A DNA stretch of 64,000 nt from Costus lasius (lineage: Eukaryota; Streptophyta; Magnoliopsida; Zingiberales; Costaceae): assembly GCA_027563935.2 (NCBI GenBank), contig CM050449.1, forward strand, positions 56,623,949 through 56,687,948, read 5' to 3'. The notes beneath the pieces were generated by a model. That model worked only from the letters and a program-made list of their open reading frames with translations, was not told the origin of the DNA and did not search any database. A program made the position numbers and the translations under genes. Positions 21,455 to 33,878 of the stretch are shown piece by piece (positions within the stretch are counted from its first letter, which is position 1; each line of letters opens with the position of its first letter).

Positions 21455-24400
21455 CTAATGGTTGAGAAATCTCAAACCCATGTTATTACAGTGCTTCTCA
21501 TGCTTCTGCTGCGCCAGAGGCTTGGTAAGCGGGTCAGCCAGATTGTCATCTGTATGAACCTTGCAGATTTTAATCTCACCACGATCAATGATCTCCCGGA
21601 TCAAGTGATACCGTCTCTGTATGTGCTTGGACTTCTGGTGCGACCGTGGTTCCTTTGCTTGTGCGATTGCTCCAGTGTTATCACAGAAGATAACCAAAGG
21701 ATCTGCACTCGAAGGAACAACACCAAGTTCCTGAATGAACTTATGAATCCACACTGCCTCCTTAGATGCTTATGAGGCTACAACATACTCGGCTTCTGTT
21801 GTGGAATCAGCAACAATAGACTGTTTGAAACTTTTCCACACCACTGCTCCTCCATTCAAGCTAAAAACATAGCCTGATTGCGATCGGAAATCATCCTAGT
21901 CCGATTGGAATGAAGAGTCAGTATATCCTTCTATACTGAGTTCTTCCTGACCACCATATATCAAGAACATATCTTTGGTCCTCCGCAGATATTTTAAAAT
22001 GTTCTTGACCGCAATCCAGTGCGCCTGACCTGGATTACTTTGGAATCGACTGGTCACGCTTAACCCGTAAGCGACGTCTGGGCGAGTACACAACATTGCA
22101 TACATAATGGACCCAATAGCCGAAGCATAAGGCGTATTGTCCATTTCATCTTTCTCAGTCTGTGTTTGTGGACACTGACTCTTTGAAAGATTCAGACCAT
22201 GTCTGACTGGAAGATATCCTCTTTTAGAATTCTCTAAATGAAATCTCTCCAGGACCTTATCGATGTAAGTACTCTGGCACAGCCCGAGAAGCCTCTTAGA
22301 TCTATCTCTGTAGATCTTCACACCTAACACATAGGCTGCTTCTCCTAGATCTTTCATCTGGAAACATTTTCTTAACCATGCTTTAACAGCATGCAGTTCA
22401 GGAATATCGTTTCCAATGATTAAGATATCATCGACGTAGAGGACTAGGAAAGTAATCACGCTCCCACTAAACCTCTTATATACACACGGGTCATCTTCAT
22501 TCTTGATGAAACCAAATTCACATATTGATTCATCAAAACGAATATTCCAGCTTCTTGATGCTTGTTTAAGTCCATAAATGGACTTCTTTAACTTGCATAT
22601 TTTATGACGATCTGATGGATTAGTGAAACCTTCAGGTTGTGTCATATACACATCCTCATCCAGTTTTCCATTAAGGAAAGCGGTCTTCACATCCATCTGC
22701 CAGATCTCATAATCGTAATATGCTGCTATCGCGAGAATAATCCGAATAGACTTGAACATGGCTACAGGAGAGAAAGTTTCATCATAATCTATCCCGTAGA
22801 TTTGTTTGAAACCTTTCGCAACTAGCCTGCCCTTATAGGTAACCACGTTACCATCCATGTCAATCTTCTTCTTGAAGATCCATTTACAGCCTATAGGGAT
22901 TACTCCCGGAGGCGGATCAACCAAATCCCAGACTTGGTTATCTGACATGGAGTCCATCTCGGCTCGCATAGCTTCAAGCCATCTAGCTGATTCCGGTCCA
23001 CTGATCGCATCCGCATAAGTAAGGGGTTCATCATTATCAATGATGTAGACTCCGTCATAGCGCTCAGGCTGTCGACGGATCCTTCCCGATCTTCGCGGTT
23101 CCCGTGATATCTGAGCCTCAGGTTGTTCACTAACCTGTTCTACCGGCTCAGGCTCATCCAACTGTGCTTGACTACTTTGTCCTTCCTCTGGATTCTCATC
23201 CAGCTTTATTTCTCTCCCACTGGCCTCTTGCAGAAGAAACTCCTTCTCAAGAAAAATGGCCGTCCGAGCAACAAATACCTTGTTCTCCTTGGGATCGTAG
23301 AAATAATAACCCTTAGTTTCCTTAGGCTAACCGACAAAGATGCATTTCTCAGATCTGCTCTCTAGTTTCCCAGAGGCGAGCTCTTTGACATAAGCCTCGC
23401 AACCCCAGATCTTAATAAATGTCAAGCTCGGCTGTTTCCCATACCATAATTCATATGGAGTCTTTGAAACTGCCTTGGATGGCACTCGGTTTAGTACCTT
23501 TGCAGCTGTTTCCAGTGCAAATCCCCAAAAGGAGTAAGGTAGAGTAGCCTGACTCATCATAGAATGAACCATATCCAGTAAGGTTCTGTTCCTCCTCTCG
23601 GACACACCATTCCATTGCGGTGTTCCTGGTGGAGTGAGCTGTGAGATAATCCCACACTCCTTCAGATAGTCAGTAAATTCTCGACTTAGGTATTCTCCAC
23701 CTCGATCTGAGCAAAGTGTCTTGATATTTCGGCCTAGCTGATTCTGTACTTCATTTTTGAACTCTTTGAACTTGTCAAAAGATTCACTCTTATGTCTCAT
23801 TAGATAGACATACCCATATCTACTGAAATCATCAGTAAAGGTAATGAAGTATGAATAGCCACCTCTGGCATGTTTACTAAATGGCCCACACACATCACTG
23901 TGTATAAGGTCAAGTAAACCTGAAGCCCTTTGACCTTTGTTAGGAAAAGGAGACTTCGTCATTTTACCCAGTAAACAAGCTTTGCATGTATCAATCTCCT
24001 CATAGGAGAATGATCCCAGCAGTCCATGATCATGCAACCGCTTAATGCGCTTCTTGTTAATATGGCCTAAACGACTATGCCATAACAAGGTGCTGTCATC
24101 AGCATACTTGGCTTTCTTATTATCAATATTTTGTATAGAACATTCCATGTCCAACATGAATAATCCATTGTTAATTGATCCAGTAGCATAAACAATATTA
24201 TCATTAGAAAGAACACACTTTGAAATATTGCATTCAAAGGAAAATCCTTTCCTGACAAGAGCAGGAATAGAGATAATATTTTTCGTAATACTCGGAACAA
24301 AATAACAATTGTCCAGTTCTAATACAAGTCCAGATGGTAATGAGATGTAATAAACCCCTACAGCAACAGCAGCAACCCGTGCCCCGTTTCCAACTCGTAG

Positions 24401-25336
24401 GTCCACCTCATGCTGTCCCACCTGTCTTCTTCTCTTGAGTTCCTGTACATTTGAACAAATGTGAACTCCAAATGCAGTGTCCAACACCCATGAAATAGAA
24501 GAAGAAAACATGACCTCAGTCACAAAAATACCTGAGCCAGAAGCGAAACTTCCCTTCTTGTCTCCTTGGAGCGCCTTACAGTCCTTTTTCCAGTGACCCA
24601 GCTGGCCACAATGGAAACATCTGTATTCCTTTGACCGATTGACCTTTTGTTTCAGAGCCTTGTTGTAATTCTTGACAGGGGCTTTGCCCTTCTTCCCCTT
24701 CTTCTTGTTCCTTGAAGGAAACATCAAGACAGAGGTTGAAGGCTTTCCCTTTAGAGTTTCCTCTGTAGTCAAGAGCATATTCAGCAACTCTGCCGGTGTA
24801 CAGTCGATCTTGTTCATATTAAAATTAATAATGAACGGATCGAAAGAGGCCGGGAGGGACTGTAGAATAATGTCTACAGCAAGCTCCTGGTTGATGGTAT
24901 GCCCCAGTTTCTCTAGAGCCTCTTTGTGCCCAATCATCTTGAGCACATGAGCTCCCACTGGACTCCCTTCAGCCAGTTTGCTCTGAAAGAAAAGCTTGGT
25001 CAAATTATAGCGTTCAGTCCTCGCCTGTGCAGCATACAGCATCTTGAGGTTTGCTATCATTTCTATAGCTGACATATCCTCATGCTGACGCTGCAGCTGT
25101 GGCGTCATAGACGCTAGCATCAGGCAAGCGACATCAATGCTATCATTGACATGCTTTTCATAGGCATCCCGAACCACCCTTGCGGCGTTCGGAGCGGGTT
25201 GAGGCGGTATAGCCGTCTCGAGGACATACAGTTTTCTCTCAGCCTTAAGAACAATCTTAAGGTGTCCGTACCAGTCTGAGAAGTTTGGCCCAGCAAACTT
25301 CTCCCTTTCCAGTAGGGATCGCACATTGAAGCTCAT
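21455..25336 (-). pseudogene. gag-pol: Copia C gag-pol polyprotein with three nonsense codons
   Basis: Full 1294-codon frame without indels from the ATG at 25336. Three stops break it. TAG at 23327-23329 (TAC in the other copies) lies after integrase. TAG at 21896-21898 (CAG elsewhere) and a TAA just before 21755 (GAA elsewhere) lie in RNase H. The protease motif reads LDTAFG where the others have LDTACG. The CCHC knuckle, HHCC, D,D35E and YVDD motifs are otherwise in place. The stop after integrase would give a gag-PR-IN product without RT. Being the outermost copy, it has had the longest time to decay. Confidence 0.93.
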
Positions 25337-27172
25337 GGTGTTCGTTGCTGCAGGAATCTACAACAATGCAAGAACAGCAAGGTCAGTATCAATGTTTAGA
25401 ATCAATCCAGGACTTAAGAAAGATTCTTTTCTCACTATTTTATCTGACTGAAAAATCCATTAAAATAGTCCGAAAGAGTAAGACTCTTTTAGTGAGATGG
25501 GATCTAGATTTCATACTTGGTCTCTGCGTCCCGCTCAGGCGAGATAAGATGCACAGAGAGTACAAGCACTAATTTCTGGTAGGCAGTCCCTGCCAATCGC
25601 CAACCCGTGCGATTCCCCTTCATCTGGGCAATCCAGTAGACTGTGCCAACTGAGTTGGTACAACACAGTCTCTGATCCCTCAGATGGCTGCCTCCATATA
25701 GTTAACATATGCCCCATATGTAGCCTACATGGTCAAGCTGACCTGACCTACTCCCTGGACCACCACGTGCTATGCTGAGCAACGAGAAGCGATAAATCCC
25801 TTCCCTGTAACACGCAGGTGTAATCGCACACCGTCTGAAGATAGATGGGCGTGCCCACTGAGTGGGTACAACACGGCCCCAACGATAGTCAGAACAGTGA
25901 GGTTTCGCGTCAGAAGGCTTACGTGCTTGATATTTTAGCGTTGGATTTTAACGGTCTTTTTATCTTCTTAACTATCATGCAAACCCTATGGTGATAGCAG
26001 AAGATAAATCATGCAATTCTAATTATAAAAACGATAAGTAGAAAGCATGCTGATCTTATGTGGTAAAAGCTCATTAACCCTAAGTAAGACCTTAATTTTA
26101 ACTTAAGTCTTCACTTGAGCTCTTCAAGGGTCTTTTGCATCTCATCTGGCCCAACCCAGGGCCCAAGCGCCCACTGCAGCTCAGGTGCGCTCACCAGGTA
26201 AAATGCGCCTGTCCCAGAGTCGAACCCTGGACCTCCCACCTGGTCAAGCTACTGCTGCATGCGCCTTTGCCAAGTGTGCTCTGTGCTCTTGTCTGATTAA
26301 AATACAATTTAATCTATCTAGACAAGATTGACTCGCAAGTCAATTACACTTTATAAATTAAATGACATGTGATGCGCAGATCACAAAAATAATAATTTAT
26401 AATTAATCCAGGCTCGCAGGCCCCAGCACAGCACACATTAAAAGGGCAACCCACATAAGATTAAATAAACAAGCAGATGGCATCCAATCAACATGTGATC
26501 CAAACCAGAAAATAAAATTGGTTTTGAAAACCCATTGGCATCAATTTTTTTTATTTTCCTTATGTGCCCTACTACCTTACAACGGTCCATTAATAGGGAT
26601 CCACTCATCCGACCTAGTCAGATCCACTGCCCTTGCATGCACCAAGTCCTAACTGACTTGAGTCGACCTAATGGTCAACCATGCATGCGCAAAGGGCTGA
26701 ACAACCTTCATGAGTTCTGGCAAGCGGGTGTGACCCCGGGCCTAACTCAAGAGTGTTCATTGGTTGTCTCAACCAGACCTCGCTACACGCCTGTCTGCAG
26801 TCGACCTATAGCCACCTCGTGCTTGCGCACAGGTGCCATCTGGTCGACCCATCTAGGCTGTCAGATGGTCTGATCAGACTGGTTGGATCTTACCTAGAGG
26901 ATGACTTCAACCCTACTAACCCGTCTAAGGGTTTATAGCAGGCGTCACTTAGATCTAGTGAGGCGCGCAAGTGATTAAGTATTTTAAGAAAAACTACAAC
27001 TATCAACATGCGCAATCATACATCATACATGCGCAAAGGAGTAAAAACATACATCATGTATTTTCACTACTTAACATGTAGATGCGCAAGATGCTTCCTA
27101 CTAGATCTACTTATCAAACACAAACAAGAATCACAAATCATCAAGCAATCATATGATTCTACAAGAACCAAC
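25337..27172 (-). other. Leader of copia C (non-coding)
   Basis: About 1.8 kb, homologous to the other leaders. The paired hairpins are at 25646-25658 (CCAAC-TGA-GTTGG) and 25854-25866 (CCCAC-TGA-GTGGG), plus-strand reading. The acceptor TTGTAG ends 21 nt before gag. No gene is supported. Confidence 0.7.
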
Positions 27173-27352
27173 GCTCTGATACCATTTGAGAGTACCCCTT
27201 TCAATGAGGGGGGGGGGGGGGCGAAACCCTAATAGGAGGCGCATGTAAAAACATTGATAGCGGAAGCAATGATTTTAGGGTTTCATAAGATCGCATATAG
27301 TTCATATGATCAACTTGTATAAAAACTTGCAAAGATCGACAAGTGATCTTAC
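25358..27352 (-). other. Predicted 5' leader intron of copia C
   Basis: The donor GTAAGA follows ATGGCGTTG (27361-27353) in the 5' LTR. The acceptor TTGTAG ends at 25358. The joined frame runs into gag. Inference from family-wide conservation. Confidence 0.5.
27173..27184 (-). other. Primer-binding site of copia C
   Basis: On the minus strand, TGGTATCAGAGC, two bases from the LTR. Confidence 0.92.
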
Positions 27353-28301
27353 CAACGCCATTAGATTGGGTGGCGGCTTGGAAATGAGAGAACGAAATGG
27401 TTCTCCTCCAAAGATGACGCACACAAGACGATGGATCGGCTACTTCTTGTTGCTCCTTGTGCTAGCAAGGATCTCCAAGTGTCCTTGTCGAATGGAAGGG
27501 GAGTTGAGATGATCTCTCGCTTGAGCAAACTCTCTCCAAGGCGTGAACAACCACTTCCACACGAGAGCAAGCGACGAGAATAGGAGAGGGGCGACAAGAG
27601 ATGCGTTCCACTCAAAAACGTGGAGGCGTGGCTACTAAAAATAGCTATCCTTATTCTCTTATGCGATCATGCGTTCATGTACCCACGAACCAATCGCATT
27701 TTTCTCTCCTCAATGAACCATGCGCTCACATAATAAGTTGGTTCATTTTTGGGTTGGTTCAAAGACCAATTAACCCAAGCCATATGGTCTAGATCACAAT
27801 AAACCCTAAGGTTCAAGATCTAACCGTTCATCTCTTGATGCTCCTGATCTCACCGATCTAGCATCCAATCTCTCAATCGAAGCTTACCGATCTCAAGCCC
27901 TAATCAATCAAACATGATCAGACCAGATCTCACTTACAATCAGAGTTTAAATCCCTTTAAACTGAACCCAAACAATTCAGTCCACACGATCTGACTTAAG
28001 TAAGCCATATCATCAAATTGTGCGACCCTAAGGGTTTCCTTTAAATGTCGGTAACGATAACTTACGTTATCATGATCAGTGAGGGGTATCTAGCAACACA
28101 TCACTGTCTCCCGATATAAAGGAAAGAGTCTTCCAAGACTACACCCAAACCACAGCACAAGTGTGAATCCACTTCACTAGGCATACATGTTTCCTTTGCC
28201 ACTGGATGTTCTTATTGGACAAGCGTGTCAAGCCTGTAGCTCCAATATGATGAGCATGATTAGATCAGATGAACATAGTCACCTGGGTATGGCCATACAC
28301 T
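27187..28301 (-). repeat. 5' LTR of copia C, cut by copia D
   Basis: 1115 bp of the 3' side of the LTR, starting TGAGAGTACCCC and carrying a 14-base G run at 27208-27221. It stops inside the stretch GGCCATACACT, where the D LTR begins. The mini-exon is at 27353-27361. The last five bases (28297-28301, ACACT) are the likely left TSD of D. Confidence 0.9.
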
Positions 28302-29978
28302 TGTTGGGGTATGCCCTTAAGGCTAATGTTTGAGGCCTTGGGATTGTATCAGTATCATGTATAAACTCTTTTGTTTATAAAGGCAATGGTTGTTATTCAG
28401 GTTGATATATTATCTGCTGCAATACATATACTTCTGAATAATGTCTCAATGCTGTTCAGCTAGGCTGACATGCACTTTTGTCCTTAGTTGAGATATCTTG
28501 GTGAACATGAGACAGCCTTGATATGATTGAGACTAATATGTATTCTAATCTTATAGGATGCTTCGAGCATGGAATAAGATGTAGACTCATGGGGACATTG
28601 GATGTACTGGACAGACCCTACTAGGATATTCAATTGCTTGTCACAATGTGAATAATCCTTGATTGCAACAAGTGGCACATTTCCTCTGACTTGAGATCAC
28701 TTGTGTTTCTAAATGATGATTGTCATTGTTTTGAGGTAGTTCAATATCATTTGAAACATAATGGTTATAGACTATCTTGGATGGTGAGCTTGAGTCATGT
28801 TAGGGCAGTAGTGATAGATAAAGGATCGCCGTCTCCTTCATTGGAGTGTGATGTTCTAAAGGGCCCCCTTGGATGAGATGATTGAGAAAGTGTGTGGCCA
28901 TACCCAGGTGACTATGTTCATCTGATCTAATCATGCTCATCATATTGGAGTTACAAGCTTGACAGGCTTGTCCAATAAGAACATCCAGTGGCAAAGGAAA
29001 CATGTATGCCTAGTGAGTTGATTCACACTTGTGCTGTGGTTTGGGTGTAGTCTTGGAAGACTCTTTCCTTTATATCGGGAGACAGTGATGTGTTGCTAGA
29101 TACCCCTCGCTGATCGTGATGACGTAAGTTATCGTTACCGACATTTAAAGGAAACCCTTAGGGTCGCACAATTTGATGATATGGCTTACTTAAGTCAGAT
29201 CGTGTGGACTAAATTGTTTAGGTTCAGTTTAAAGGGATTTAATCTCTGATTGTGAGTGAGATCTGGTCTGATCATGTTTAATTGATTAGGGCTTAAGATC
29301 GGTAAGCTTCGATTGAGAGAATGGATGCTAGATCGGTGAGATCAGGAGCATCGAGAGATCAACGGTCAGATCTTAAGCCTCAGGGGTTTATTGTAATCTG
29401 GACTAATGGCTTGGGTTGTTTGGTTTCTTGAACCAAACAGAATTGAACCAGCTCATTGGATGAGCGCATGGTTCAAATGAAGAGGCATTTTGCGATTGGG
29501 GTAAGTTGTGGTCGCATGAACGTTGAGACTTTTCTATTTTTAGAAAGCATGTCTCTAAACGTGACCATGACTCTCACGTTCTCAATGCTCACGCTCTCTT
29601 GACGCCTCTTTGGGCTTTTCGACACTGGCATCTCTTGCGTGTGAAGGTGTGAACGAAAAGAGGAGCTCTCGCCAAGCATAGGATTTCTCATCTCTTCCCT
29701 TCCATTCGGTCAGGATACTTGGACGATCCTTGCTAGCACAAGGGGCGACAAGGAGGAGCCAAGACTCATCTTGTGTGCGTCATCTCTGGAGAAGATCCAT
29801 TTCGATCTTTGCTTCCAAGACGCCATCTAGAAATGGCATCGGTATGATTTCTTCTCTTGTATGTAATCATTTTAACGTTGATCGTAAAGCATGCAACAGA
29901 TCTAGAAACCCTCTTCCGCTGTTTAAATCCCTTACATGTGCCTATTAGGGTTTCATCCCCTTGTCTAGGGGACCTTCA
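28302..29978 (+). repeat. 5' LTR of copia D
   Basis: 1677 bp from TGTTGGGGTATGCCC to GACCTTCA, followed by AT and the primer-binding site. A CCCCTTGTCTAGGGG hairpin lies near the end (29957-29971). The mini-exon ATGGCATCG is at 29833-29841. Confidence 0.93.
29833..29841 (+). promoter_or_regulatory. Conserved mini-exon ATG and splice donor, copia D
   Basis: ATGGCATCG followed by GTATGA. This copy differs from the usual ATG third codon yet keeps the frame and the donor. Confidence 0.55.
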
Positions 29979-31560
29979 ATTGGTATCAGAGCCAAGGTTT
30001 ATGCATGTTTTTATGATTGCTTGACCCCTTTTTGTGTGATCCATTATATGCGCATGTTCAAGAGATCTTGGGTTATCATCATGCGAAAATTTTACATGCT
30101 AGTATTGGCGCATGTTTATAGTTTGTGGCGCATGAATGATGCTTATATGCTGCGCTTGTTGTATGTTATAGTTTTTCTTCAAAAACTTCATCACTTGCGC
30201 GCCTCACTTAGATCTAAGCGCCTACTGTAAATCCTTAGACAGGTTAGTAGGGTTGAAGTCATCCTCTAGGTTAGATCCAACCAGTCTGATCAGACCATCT
30301 GACAGCCTAGATGGGTCGACCAGATAGCACCTGTGCGCAAGCGCGAGGTGGCTATAAGTCGACTGCATCACAGGCGTGTAGCGATGTCTGATTGAGACAA
30401 CTAATTGAGCGCACATGAGTTAGGCCCGGGGTCACACCCACTTGCCAGACCTCATTGTGGCCGTTCAGCCCTAAACGCATGCATGGTTGACCTTTTGGTC
30501 GACTCAAGTCAGTTAGGACTTGGTGCATGCAAGGGCATTGGATCTGACTAGACAAGGTGAGTGGATCCCTATTAATGGACTGTTGTAAGGTTGTAGGGCA
30601 TATAAGAAAATTAAAAAAAAAATGATGCCAATGGGGTTTTCGAAATTTCATTTTCTTATTGGATCACATGCTGATTGGATGCCATATGTTTGTTTATTTA
30701 ATCTTATGTGGGCTGCCCTGTTTAATGTGTGCTGTGCTGGGGCCTGCGAGCCTGGAATTTAAATGTAAATTAATATTTATTGTGATCTGCGCATCACATT
30801 TTATTTAATTTATAAAGTGTAATTGACCTGCGAGTCAATCTTGTCTAGATAGATTAATTTGTAATTTAATCAGACAAGAGCACAGAGCACACTTGGTAGA
30901 GGCGCATGCAGTATCTTCTGCTATCACCATAGGAATTGTATGATAGTTGAGAAGATAAAAGACCGTTAAAATCCAACGTTAAAATTTCAAGCTCGTAAGC
31001 CTTCTGACGCGAAACCTCACTGTTCTGACTATCGTTGGAGCCGTGTTGTACCCACTCAGTGGGCACGTCCATCTATCTTCAGACTGTGCGGGATTACACC
31101 TGCGTGTTACAGAGAAGGGATTTATCGCTTCTCGTTGCTCAGCATAGCACGTGGTGGTCCAGGGAGTAGGTCAGGTCAGCTTGACCATGTAGGCTACATA
31201 TGTGGCGCATATGGTAGCACATGGAGGCAGCCATCTGTGGGATCAGAGACTGTGTTGTACCAACTCAGTTGGCACAGTCTGCTGGATTGCCCAGATGAAG
31301 GGGAATCGCACGGGTTGGCGATTGGCTGGGACAGCCTACCAGAAATTAGTGCTTGTACTCTCTGTGCATCTTATCTCGCCTGAGCGGGACGCGGAGACCA
31401 AGTGTGAAATCTGGATCCCGTCTCACTAAAAGAGTTCTACTCTTTCGGGCTGTTTTGCTGGATTTTTCAGTCAGATAAAATAGTGAGAAAAAGAATCATT
31501 CTTAAGTCCTGATTGATTCTTAACATTGATACTGACCTTGCTGTTCTTGCATTGTTGTAG
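29842..31560 (+). other. Predicted 5' leader intron of copia D
   Basis: The donor is GTATGA at 29842 and the acceptor ATTGTTGTAG ends at 31560, 21 nt before the gag ATG at 31582. It includes the primer-binding site. Inference only. Confidence 0.5.
29981..29992 (+). other. Primer-binding site of copia D
   Basis: TGGTATCAGAGC, two bases after the 5' LTR. Confidence 0.93.
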
Positions 31561-31581
31561 ATTCCTGCAGCAACGAACACC
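29993..31581 (+). other. Leader of copia D (non-coding)
   Basis: About 1.6 kb. Hairpins are CCCAC-TCA-GTGGG at 31051-31063 and CCAAC-TCA-GTTGG at 31260-31272. The 82-codon ORF at 31135-31383 matches those in other copies. It is shorter than the leaders of F and G; part of the middle region is missing by comparison. Confidence 0.7.
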
Positions 31582-33005
31582 ATGAACTTCAATGTGCGAT
31601 CCCTACTGGAAAGGGAGAAGTTTGCTGGGCCAAACTTCTCAGACTGGTATGGACACCTTAAGATTGTTCTTAAGACAGAGAGGAAACTGTATGTCCTCGA
31701 GACGGCGATACCGCCTCAACCCGCTCCGAACGCCGCAAGGGCGGTTCGGGAAGCCTATGAAAAGCATGTCAATGATAGCATTGATGTCGCTTGCCTGATG
31801 CTAGCGTCTATGACGCCACCGCTGCAGCGTCAGCATGAGGATATGTCTGCTATAGAAATTATAGCAAACCTCAAGATGCTATATGCTGCACAGGCGAGGA
31901 CTGAACGCTACAATTTGACCAAGCTTTTCTTTCAGAGCAAACTGGCTGAAGGGAGTCCAGTAGGAGCTCATGTGCTCAAGATGATTGGGCACAAGGAGGC
32001 TCTAGAGAAACTGGGACATACCATCAATCAGGAGCTTGCTGTAGACATTATTCTGCAGTCTCTCCCGCCTTCTTTCGATCCGTTCATTATTAACTTTAAT
32101 ATGAACAAGATCGACTGTACGCCGGCAGAGTTGCTGAATATGCTCTTGACTACTGAGGAGACTCTGAAGGGATAGCCTTCAACCTCTGTCTTAATGGTTC
32201 CTTCTAGGAACAAGAAGAAGGGGAAGAGGGGCAAAACCCCAGTCAAGAACTACAACAAGGCGCTGAAACAAAAGGTTAAGCGGTCGAAGGAATACAGATG
32301 TTTCCACTGTGGCCAGCTGGGTCACTGGAAAAAGGACTGTAAAGCGCTCCAAGGAGACAAGAAGGGAAGCATCGCTTCTGGCTCAGGTATTTATGTGACT
32401 GAGGTCATGTTTTCTTCTTCTATATCATGGGTGTTGGACACTGCATGTGGAGTTCACATTTGTTCAAATGTACAGGAACTCAAGAGAAGAAGACAGGTGG
32501 GGCAGCATGAGGTGGACCTACGAGTTGGAAATGGAGCATGGGTTGCTGCTGTTGCTGTAGGGGAATATTACATCTCATTACCATCTGGACTTGTATTGGA
32601 ACTAGACAATTGTTATTTTGTTCCGAGTATAACTAAGAATATTATCTCTATTCCTGCTCTTGTCAGGAAAGGGTTTTCCTTTGAATGCAATATGTCAAAG
32701 TGTGTTTTATCTATTGATAATATTGTTTATGCTACTGGTTCAATTAACAATGGGTTATTCATGTTGGACATGGAATGTTCTATACAAAATATTGATAACA
32801 AGAAAGCCAAGTATGCTGATGATAGCACCTTGCTATGGCATAGTCGTTTAGGCCATATTAACAAGAAACGCATTAAGCGGTTGCATGACATGGACTGCTG
32901 GGATCATTCTCCTATGAGGAGATTGATACATGCAAAGCTTGTTTAATGGGCAAAATGACGAAGTCACCTTTTCCTAATAAAGGTCAAAGGGCTTCAGGTT
33001 TACTT
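31582..33005 (+). pseudogene. gag-pol: Copia D gag-protease-integrase fragment, broken
   Basis: Starts at the gag ATG (MNFNVRSLLEREKF). TAG at 32173-32175 replaces the Gly-Lys codons seen in other copies and ends gag before the zinc knuckle. The frame then continues through CFHCGQLGHWKKDC, the LDTACG protease motif and the integrase HHCC histidines. Near 32888 one T is missing (GCATGACATGG against GCATGATCATGG), which shifts the frame. The sequence stops at 33005, where element E is inserted. Integrase core, RT and RNase H are not in the window. Confidence 0.92.
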
Positions 33006-33794
33006 TGTTGGAGTATGCCCTTAAGGCTAATGTTTGAGGCCTTGGGATTGTAACAGTATCATGTATAAACACTTTTGTTTATGAAGGCAATGGTTGTTAT
33101 TCAGTTTGTTACCTTGTCTGCTGTAATAAGTGTACTTCTGAATAATGTCTCAAAGCTGTTCAGCTAGGCTGACATGCTATATGTCCTTAGTCGAGATATC
33201 TTGGTGAACATGAGACAGCCTTGATATGATTGAGACTAATATGTGTTCTAATCTTATAGGATGCTCCGAGCATGGAATAAGATGTAGACTCATGGGTACA
33301 TTGGATGTACTGGACAGACCCTACTAGGATATTCAATTGCTTGTCACAATGTGAATAATCCTTGTTTGCACTAAGTGGCACATGTCCTCTGACTTGAGAT
33401 CACTTGTGTTTCTAAATGATGATTGTCATTGTTTTGAGGTAGTTCAATATCATTTGAAAGATAATGGTTATAGACTATCTTGGATAATGATCATGAGTCA
33501 GGTTGGGACACTAGTGATAGATATAGGATTGCCGTCTCCTTGTTCAAGGAGTGTGATGTTCTATAGGGGCCCCCTAGATGAGATGATTGAGAAAGTGTAT
33601 GGCCATACCCAGGTGACTATGTTCATCTGATCTAATCATGCTCATCATATTGGAGTTACAAGCTTGACCCGCTTGTCCAATAAGAACATCCAGTGGCAAA
33701 GGATACATGCATGCCTTGTGAAGTTGATTCACACTTGTGCTGTGGTTTGGGTGTAGTCTTGGAAGACTCTTTCCTTTATATCGGGAGATAGTGA
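33006..33794 (+). repeat. 5' LTR of copia E, left part
   Basis: 789 bp starting TGTTGGAGTATGCCC, a one-base variant of the family start. It ends in AGTGA (33790-33794), the TSD of F, within the stretch CGGGAGATAGTGA. Confidence 0.92.
33790..33794 (+). repeat. Target-site duplication of copia F, left copy
   Basis: AGTGA, repeated at 42989-42993. It matches the uninterrupted CAGTGATGTGTTGC of the other LTRs. Confidence 0.93.
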
Positions 33795-33869
33795 TGTTGG
33801 GGTATGCCCTTAAGGCTAATGTTTGAGGCCTTGGGATTGTAAAAGTATCATGTAATAAACTCTTATGTT

Positions 33870-33878
33870 TATAAAAGG
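33870..33878 (+). promoter_or_regulatory. TATA-box candidate in the F 5' LTR
   Basis: TATAAAAGG only 76 bp into the LTR, conserved as TATAAAGG or TATAAAAGG in the other copies that keep this region. If used, U3 would be very short. A second candidate, CTTTATATCGGGAG, lies about 770 bp into the LTR and is also conserved. The sequence cannot decide which is used. Confidence 0.45.

Larger units (their letters stand above)
21172..28301 (-). mobile_element. Copia element C, minus strand, interrupted at both LTRs
   Basis: Visible parts are a 263-bp piece of the 3' LTR (21172-21434), the whole internal region, and 1115 bp of the 5' LTR (27187-28301). The gypsy element sits in its 3' LTR and copia D in its 5' LTR, so both missing LTR parts must lie outside the window. 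C is therefore the oldest copy here. This agrees with its three nonsense codons. Confidence 0.92.
28302..33005 (+). mobile_element. Copia element D, plus strand, cut by element E
   Basis: 5' LTR, leader, gag and the start of pol. The sequence stops inside the integrase coding region where E's LTR begins. The rest would lie outside the window to the right. D sits in the 5' LTR of C, in opposite orientation. Confidence 0.91.

Noticed and set aside
31135..31383. An 82-codon ORF repeated in the leaders of B, D, F, G and I, with an overlapping 75-codon ORF in another frame
   Set aside because: Changes between copies alter residues in both frames about equally and copy C lacks the start, so the conservation looks nucleotide-level. 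It would also be removed with the predicted intron. A dN/dS test on many copies could change this view.
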